A DNA stretch of 64,000 nucleotides from Pseudomonas sp. gcc21. GTDB taxonomy: Bacteria; Pseudomonadota; Gammaproteobacteria; Pseudomonadales; Pseudomonadaceae. Below the pieces are notes generated by a model. The model had not been told where the DNA came from. It ran no database searches and saw nothing but the letters and a program-made list of their open reading frames with translations. Shown here in pieces: positions 59,484 to 64,000 of the stretch. The DNA lies in assembly GCF_012844345.1 (NCBI RefSeq), contig NZ_CP051625.1:62001-126000 (forward strand), given 5' to 3'. Every line of letters starts with the position of its first letter. Positions within the stretch are counted from its first letter, which is position 1. The position numbers and the translations under genes were made by a program.

Positions 59484-60128
59484 CTATTCAATTTGTTCCG
59501 GTTCGATACCTCTGGGCCCAAGGGGCTCGTTATCCAGGCAGGCACGACTATCAATCAGTCGGAGCCGGCCGCTTGCGAACAGGTTCATGGTTAGAGGATA
59601 TAGCACATGTTCCTGGTGCTGGACTCGCTCGGCCAGGGATTCGGGCGTGTCGCCTGCAATAACCGGAACCCGTGCTTGTACGACCAACGGTCCGCCATCA
59701 AGTTCTTCTGTGACGAAATGCACTGTGGCTCCGTGCTCGCTGTCGCCCCCTTCCAGGGCACGCTTGTGCGTGTGCAGTCCCTTGTATTTGGGTAGCAGTG
59801 ACGGATGGATGTTCAGCAGTCGGCCGTGGTAGTGGTTGACGAATTCCGGGGTTAGGATGCGCATGAAGCCGGCAAGGATCAGCAAGTCTGGTCGCAAGGC
59901 GTCCAGGCTGCTGATCATCGCCCGGTCGAAACTCTCGCGGTCCGGGTAGTCCTTGTGGTTGAGTATCAGCGTGTCGATACCGGCGCGCCTGGCGCGTTCC
60001 AGCCCATAGGCATCGGGCCGGTTGCTCAACACGGCGACGATTTCGCCGTGTTGCCGGTCAAGCTTGTCGATCAATGCCTGCAGATTGCTGCCAGATCCGG
60101 AGATCAGCACTACGATGCGACAGGCCAC
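59484..60128 (-). CDS. purN: Phosphoribosylglycinamide formyltransferase
   Basis: 214 residues from a GTG at 60128 placed 3 bp after the purM stop. N-terminal VVLISGSGSNLQALID binds GAR; LAGFMRILTPEFVN and NIHPSLLPKYKGLHTH hold the catalytic Asn/His, and VTEELDGGPLVVQARVPV the catalytic Asp. It transfers a formyl group from 10-formyl-THF to GAR in de novo purine synthesis. Coupled with purM. Confidence 0.95.
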   Translation of the reverse strand: MACRIVVLISGSGSNLQALIDKLDRQHGEIVAVLSNRPDAYGLERARRAGIDTLILNHKDYPDRESFDRAMISSLDALRPDLLILAGFMRILTPEFVNHYHGRLLNIHPSLLPKYKGLHTHKRALEGGDSEHGATVHFVTEELDGGPLVVQARVPVIAGDTPESLAERVQHQEHVLYPLTMNLFASGRLRLIDSRACLDNEPLGPRGIEPEQIE

Positions 60129-60131
60129 AGG

Positions 60132-61196
60132 TCAGTGACCGTTACGCAGGACGACAGCTTCACCGTTTTCTGCAGCGGCCTCGATCCGGCCGATCACCCA
60201 GGGCTGCTCACCGGACTCTTGCAGGTTCTGCAGTACCGCATCCGCTTGATCGGCGCCCACGCAGATGACCATGCCCACGCCGCAATTGAGTACACGGTGC
60301 ATTTCGGTCTCGTCCACGTTGCCCTGTTCCTGCAACCAGTTGAATACTGCAGGACGCTGCCAGCTGGACAGATCGATGCTGGCACCAGCGCCGTCGGGCA
60401 GGACGCGCGGAATATTTTCCAGCAGCCCGCCGCCGGTGATATGTGCCATGGCCTTGACCGCGCCAGTCTGCTTGATCAGCTGCAGGAGGGCTTTGACATA
60501 GATGCGCGTCGGCGCCATCAGCAGTTCGGCCAGTGGCTTGCCGTCCAGAGTGATATCGCCGATGTCGACATTGGCCGTCTCGATGATCTTGCGAATCAGA
60601 GAGTAGCCGTTGGAATGGGGACCGGAGGAGGGCAGCGCAATGAGGACGTCGCCGGTCTGCACCTTGCTGCCGTCAATGATTTCGGATTTTTCGACCACGC
60701 CGACACAGAAGCCCGCCAGGTCGTAATCGTCGCCCTCATACATGCCGGGCATTTCGGCGGTCTCGCCGCCCACCAGTGCGCAACCGGCCAGTTCGCAGCC
60801 CGCACCGATACCGGTCACGACTTGCGCAGCGACATCGATATTCAGCTTGCCGGTGGCGTAGTAATCCAGGAAGAACAGCGGTTCTGCACCGCACACGACC
60901 AGGTCGTTGACACACATCGCCACCAGATCGATACCGATGGTGTCGTGTTTGCCCAGGTCCATCGCTACGCGCAGTTTGGTGCCCACACCGTCCGTGCCGG
61001 AGACCAGTACCGGCTTTTTATATCCTTCGGGGATTTCGCAGAGCGCGCCAAAGCCGCCCAGTCCACCCATGACTTCAGGGCGAGTGGTACGTTTGGCGAC
61101 ATGCTTGATGCGGTCTACCAGAGCGTTCCCAGCGTCGATGTCGACCCCGGCATCCTTGTAGCTGATCGAAGGTTTGGAAGGGTTCTGGCTGCTCAT
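60132..61196 (-). CDS. purM: Phosphoribosylformylglycinamidine cyclo-ligase (AIR synthetase)
   Basis: 354 residues. [20 protein letters not shown] opens the protein; [46 protein letters not shown] by its key residues, and [17 protein letters not shown] are AIR synthetase marks. It closes the imidazole ring of AIR, ATP-dependent. First gene of the purM-purN pair, divergent from the DUF2066 gene. Confidence 0.96.
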   Translation of the reverse strand: MSSQNPSKPSISYKDAGVDIDAGNALVDRIKHVAKRTTRPEVMGGLGGFGALCEIPEGYKKPVLVSGTDGVGTKLRVAMDLGKHDTIGIDLVAMCVNDLVVCGAEPLFFLDYYATGKLNIDVAAQVVTGIGAGCELAGCALVGGETAEMPGMYEGDDYDLAGFCVGVVEKSEIIDGSKVQTGDVLIALPSSGPHSNGYSLIRKIIETANVDIGDITLDGKPLAELLMAPTRIYVKALLQLIKQTGAVKAMAHITGGGLLENIPRVLPDGAGASIDLSSWQRPAVFNWLQEQGNVDETEMHRVLNCGVGMVICVGADQADAVLQNLQESGEQPWVIGRIEAAAENGEAVVLRNGH

Positions 61197-61478
61197 GCGT
61201 CGGTCTCGATGGTCGAAAAAAGGGGCGAGCGGCCAGTGCTCGGGCCGGCCGCAGGGAAGTGGGCTAGTGTATCAATACAACCGCATCAGGACCATGCTCA
61301 CGACGCCTTCGGCACATTGAACGGGAAGCCGCTCTAGCTACCTCGAAGCCCAGCTGCCAGGGCTGTTGGTGCGGCTTGGTTGCCGCCGCTCCGGCGCTTG
61401 TTTAATGTATGCGCTTTAATACAGCTGCAGTACTCGCATCAGCGAGACAAAACCAGCACCAGCCGAGCGGAATCGCCC

Positions 61479-62681
61479 ATGTTTTCTTTGCGCACTGTTG
61501 TCGTCAGCCTGCTATCTCTGGTGCTGTGGACGCCTTTCAACCTGTCTGCCGCGGTCCTCGAGGGGTTGTATCGGGTCAATCAGCCACAGGCAGAAGACGC
61601 GTCCCGGGACGAGACGCTACGCCAGGCGGCGGAAGTCATGTTCACCCGCGTGGGTGGCGCGAATGTCAATCTGGACAGCGGTCCAGTGGCGAATGCCTTG
61701 AGCGACCCGCGTGATCTGGTGCGCCGGATCAGCGGACGGGACGGGTCCCTGCTCGTTGAGTTTGAGCCCTCCGCCGTACGCCGGGTGATGGTCAGCGGTG
61801 GCCTGCCCATGCTGGGGCGCAGTCGCCCCGGTATGCTGGTCTGGGCGGTCGAGGCGCGGACCTTGGGTGATGAGCTGATCGGTGCCGGGAGCACCTGGGG
61901 CGATCGTCTGAAAACCGCCGCTGCCTATCGCGGTGTTGCGTTGAGCTTTCCCATGGGTGACCTCGAAGACCGGGGCATGGTGACTGAAGAAGTCGTGCGC
62001 CAGGGCAATCGCGAGGATTTGCTGGAAGCCAGCGAGCGTTATTCCAGTGAGGGCGTGCTGGCCGTCGCGTTCACCGCCAACGGCGAAAGTACCCGTGCTG
62101 ACTGGCATATGTGGCTGAACGATCGAGCTTACTCCGGTCGTGTCAGCGAGGATGACCCCGCCGCGGCTGCCGATCAGATAATGCGCGAGGTGGCAGCGGC
62201 TGCGTTTGAGCAATATGCCGTGCCCGCGGTATCCGAGGAGGAGCTGACCCGCTGGACGCTCGTGGTGCAGGACATCAACAGCGTCAACGATTACGCCAGC
62301 CTGCAGGGAATGCTGCAGCAACTCGGTGGCCAGAGCACACCGCAGATGCTCTCGGTGGACACTGACGTGGTGACCGTCCGTATTGATTTCCCTGGCAGCG
62401 AGTCGCAGCTTGAGCGCATGCTGAGCCTCGATCAGCGTCTGGTACGCATACCGGCTCCCGAGCCTGAACCTGTCGAGCAAGGGCCCATCCTGCTGCCTGA
62501 GCCTGCCCCTCAACCGACGCCTGCATTGGGCGCTACTGATCAGTCGGGCGAAACAGGTCCTACCGATGACCCGCTGAATGCGGACGCCGACACGCTGACG
62601 GAGCCGGAACAGGCTCCGGTGAATGTGTTGCCGGAACCGGTCGAGCCGGATCCCCATACGCTGTATTACCGGTGGCGTTGA
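61479..62681 (+). CDS. DUF2066 exported protein
   Basis: 400 residues from ATG 61479, at which a signal peptide begins (MFSLRTVVVSLLSLVLW ... NLSA); a longer in-frame start would bury it. The DUF2066 domain spans about residues 30-240 (LRQAAEVMFTRVGGANVNLD, VEFEPSAVRRVMVSGGLPMLGRSRP). The C-terminal 70 residues are rich in Pro, Glu and Asp. Function unknown. Conserved neighbour of purM and the AI-2E transporter in Pseudomonas. Confidence 0.85.
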   Translation: MFSLRTVVVSLLSLVLWTPFNLSAAVLEGLYRVNQPQAEDASRDETLRQAAEVMFTRVGGANVNLDSGPVANALSDPRDLVRRISGRDGSLLVEFEPSAVRRVMVSGGLPMLGRSRPGMLVWAVEARTLGDELIGAGSTWGDRLKTAAAYRGVALSFPMGDLEDRGMVTEEVVRQGNREDLLEASERYSSEGVLAVAFTANGESTRADWHMWLNDRAYSGRVSEDDPAAAADQIMREVAAAAFEQYAVPAVSEEELTRWTLVVQDINSVNDYASLQGMLQQLGGQSTPQMLSVDTDVVTVRIDFPGSESQLERMLSLDQRLVRIPAPEPEPVEQGPILLPEPAPQPTPALGATDQSGETGPTDDPLNADADTLTEPEQAPVNVLPEPVEPDPHTLYYRWR

Positions 62682-62711
62682 TCACTGCTCGATTGCCACG
62701 AGGGCAACAAG

Positions 62712-63809
62712 ATGATTTTTGATTCGCGATGGTTATGGCTGGCGGGGCTGCTTGCCGCAGTGACGATGGTCTATCTGCTCAGTCCGATCCTGTCGCCCTT
62801 CCTGATCGGCATGTTGCTCGCTTATCTCGGTGACCCGCTGGTCGATCGGCTGGAATCCTACGGGATGTCCCGGGTGGTGGGTGTGTTGGTGGTGTTTGCA
62901 GCGGGCGCAGGTATCCTGGCGTTGGCGCTTGTTGTGCTGATTCCGCTGCTGGGTAATCAGATTTCTGCCTTACGTGAACAGATTCCGGACATGCTTCGCT
63001 GGATAACTGAGGTTGCGCTGCCCTGGATCCAGACCAGAACCGGTGTGCCGATTACCGAGGTCAGACTTTCAGATGTGGGCGAGCGCATCCGCGAAAATCT
63101 CGGCGAAAACACTGGCGTAGTGGGTGCGTTGCTGGCGCAGGCAACCCGCTCGACAATGGGGTTGCTGACCTGGGTGGTCAATTTCGTGATGATCCCCGTG
63201 GTTGGCTTTTACCTGCTCAGGGATTGGGATGTCATTGTTGCGCGCATCAAGGGTCTGCTGCCGCGCGACCACGAGCCGCTGGTAGTCAAGCTGGCCCACG
63301 ATTGCGACGAAGTGTTGGGCGCCTTCATCCGCGGCCAACTGCTGGTGATGCTCGGTCTGGGTATTCTCTACTCGCTGGGCCTGTGGGCGGTGGGCCTGGA
63401 GCTGGCTTTATTGATTGGCATGGTTGCGGGGCTGGCGAGCATCGTGCCCTATCTCGGATTTGCTGTAGGCATGGCAGCGGCACTGGTAGCTGCTATTTTC
63501 CAGTTCGGTGATGTGGCGCATCTGGTTGCAGTGGTTGCTGTGTTTACCGTGGCGCAAACCATTGAGGGGACCGTGCTTACGCCCTGGCTGGTGGGCGACC
63601 GTATCGGTTTGCACCCGGTGGCGGTGATTTTTGCGGTGCTTGCGGGCGGACACCTGTTCGGCTTCGTCGGTATACTTCTGGCCCTGCCGGTGGCGGCGGT
63701 GATCATGGTGCTGGTGCGTCATGCACATCAGAGCTATCTGGCGTCCGAGACCTATCAGAAATCCGACGATGAAGGGATTATCGAACTGGACGAGTTGAGA
63801 GAAGAGTGA
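62712..63809 (+). CDS. AI-2E/PerM-family membrane transporter
   Basis: 365 residues with about seven to eight membrane segments. LSPILSPFLIGMLLAYLGDPLVD near the N-terminus and GTVLTPWLVGDRIGLHPVAVIFAVLAGGHLFG (P-W-L and G-L-H-P motifs) are typical of the AI-2E transporter/PerM family. It starts 30 bp after the DUF2066 stop and its stop overlaps hda. Substrate not certain; members are proposed exporters or Na+/H+ antiporters. Confidence 0.9.
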   Translation: MIFDSRWLWLAGLLAAVTMVYLLSPILSPFLIGMLLAYLGDPLVDRLESYGMSRVVGVLVVFAAGAGILALALVVLIPLLGNQISALREQIPDMLRWITEVALPWIQTRTGVPITEVRLSDVGERIRENLGENTGVVGALLAQATRSTMGLLTWVVNFVMIPVVGFYLLRDWDVIVARIKGLLPRDHEPLVVKLAHDCDEVLGAFIRGQLLVMLGLGILYSLGLWAVGLELALLIGMVAGLASIVPYLGFAVGMAAALVAAIFQFGDVAHLVAVVAVFTVAQTIEGTVLTPWLVGDRIGLHPVAVIFAVLAGGHLFGFVGILLALPVAAVIMVLVRHAHQSYLASETYQKSDDEGIIELDELREE

Positions 63810-64000
63810 TGCTACCGGGCCAACCGATGCAGTTGCCACTTGGCGTCAAGCTCCGGGATGAGGCGACTTTCGCCAATTATTTTGCTGGCCCCAATGCAGT
63901 GGTCGTTGCGGCTGTGGAAACGCTTGCTGATCCGGCGTCATCCGCTGCGGAGCAGTGTGTCTATCTGTGGGGCGCGGCGGGAAGCGGCAGGTCGCATCTG
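63809..64000 (+). CDS. hda: DnaA-related protein Hda (5' part)
   Basis: The ATG at 63809 overlaps the preceding stop (TGATG). 64 codons are inside the window: MLPGQPMQLPLGVKLRDEAT, FANYFAGPNA and VYLWGAAGSGRSHL, the last being the start of the AAA+ Walker A region. Hda, with the beta clamp, stimulates ATP hydrolysis on DnaA after initiation; QMQLPL-like QLPL near the N-terminus is the clamp-binding motif. Cut by the right edge. Confidence 0.93.
   Translation, partial: MLPGQPMQLPLGVKLRDEATFANYFAGPNAVVVAAVETLADPASSAAEQCVYLWGAAGSGRSHL

Noticed and set aside
59955-61337. Plus-strand frame of 460 codons
   Set aside because: Antisense to purN and purM, which are certain; no protein motif.
1-64000. 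CRISPR array, tRNA or rRNA genes
   Set aside because: No regularly spaced direct repeats of CRISPR size, no cloverleaf and no rRNA-like sequence were noticed by eye; a model-based scan was not possible.

Overview
The window is high-GC gammaproteobacterial chromosome of the Pseudomonas lineage (Pseudomonas or Halopseudomonas type). Two gene orders support this: the right-end block purN-purM facing DUF2066-AI-2E transporter-hda, and a DsbRS two-component system divergent from dsbD-dsbE-dsbG, both as I recall them from P. aeruginosa. No rRNA, tRNA, CRISPR array or prophage was seen.

Region 1 (1-26331) is a nucleobase uptake and catabolism locus. A Tsx-type outer-membrane channel and a BMP-type (nucleoside/purine) ABC transporter lie in one minus-strand run with a RutR-like TetR regulator, an amidohydrolase and a 2-oxoglutarate/Fe(II) oxygenase. 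Opposite runs a tightly overlapping operon xdhA-xdhB-xdhC-uraD-uraH-guaD-puuD, which takes guanine/hypoxanthine through xanthine and urate to allantoin. It is followed by an NMT1/THI5-type ABC transporter; a second NMT1-type binding protein runs off the left edge. Three isopenicillin-N-synthase-type oxygenases are each adjacent to or divergent from an amidohydrolase of the 8-oxoguanine deaminase/SAH deaminase class. Three sites close to the E. coli RutR consensus lie in front of the ABC operon/xdhA and in front of the second NMT1 operon, so the locus looks like one RutR-type regulon. The threefold oxygenase plus deaminase pairing is the best candidate for an undescribed pathway, possibly salvage of oxidised or alkylated nucleobases.

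Region 2 (26332-35360) is patchy. It holds an MFS transporter, a LysR regulator with an oxidoreductase, a decayed second copy of the 5' end of the BMP binding-protein gene, an A+T-richer island with an orphan zinc-finger/PD-(D/E)XK-like nuclease, a truncated yigZ, an SDR protein lacking the usual Tyr/Lys, and about 1 kb of gene debris.

Region 3 (34801-45138) handles sulfur and thiol-disulfide chemistry. It has a persulfide dioxygenase fragment, a DUF2892 protein, an ArsR/BigR-like repressor with an A+T palindrome upstream, two YeeE/YedE half-proteins, a CstB-like persulfide dioxygenase-rhodanese, dsbS-dsbR, dsbD-dsbE-dsbG, and a Sco/CtaG pair for copper delivery to cytochrome oxidase.

Region 4 (45328-59412) is general chromosome: a PRTase-HAD fusion, zinc metallopeptidase, LpxR-like deacylase, acyl-CoA ligase, TRAP/TAXI transporter, secreted endonuclease, 3-hydroxyacyl-CoA dehydrogenase, an IS1111-type IS110 element lying among inverted REP-like repeats, and a DUF3108 protein. 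Region 5 (59484-64000) is the conserved purN/purM - DUF2066/AI-2E/hda block; hda is cut by the right edge.
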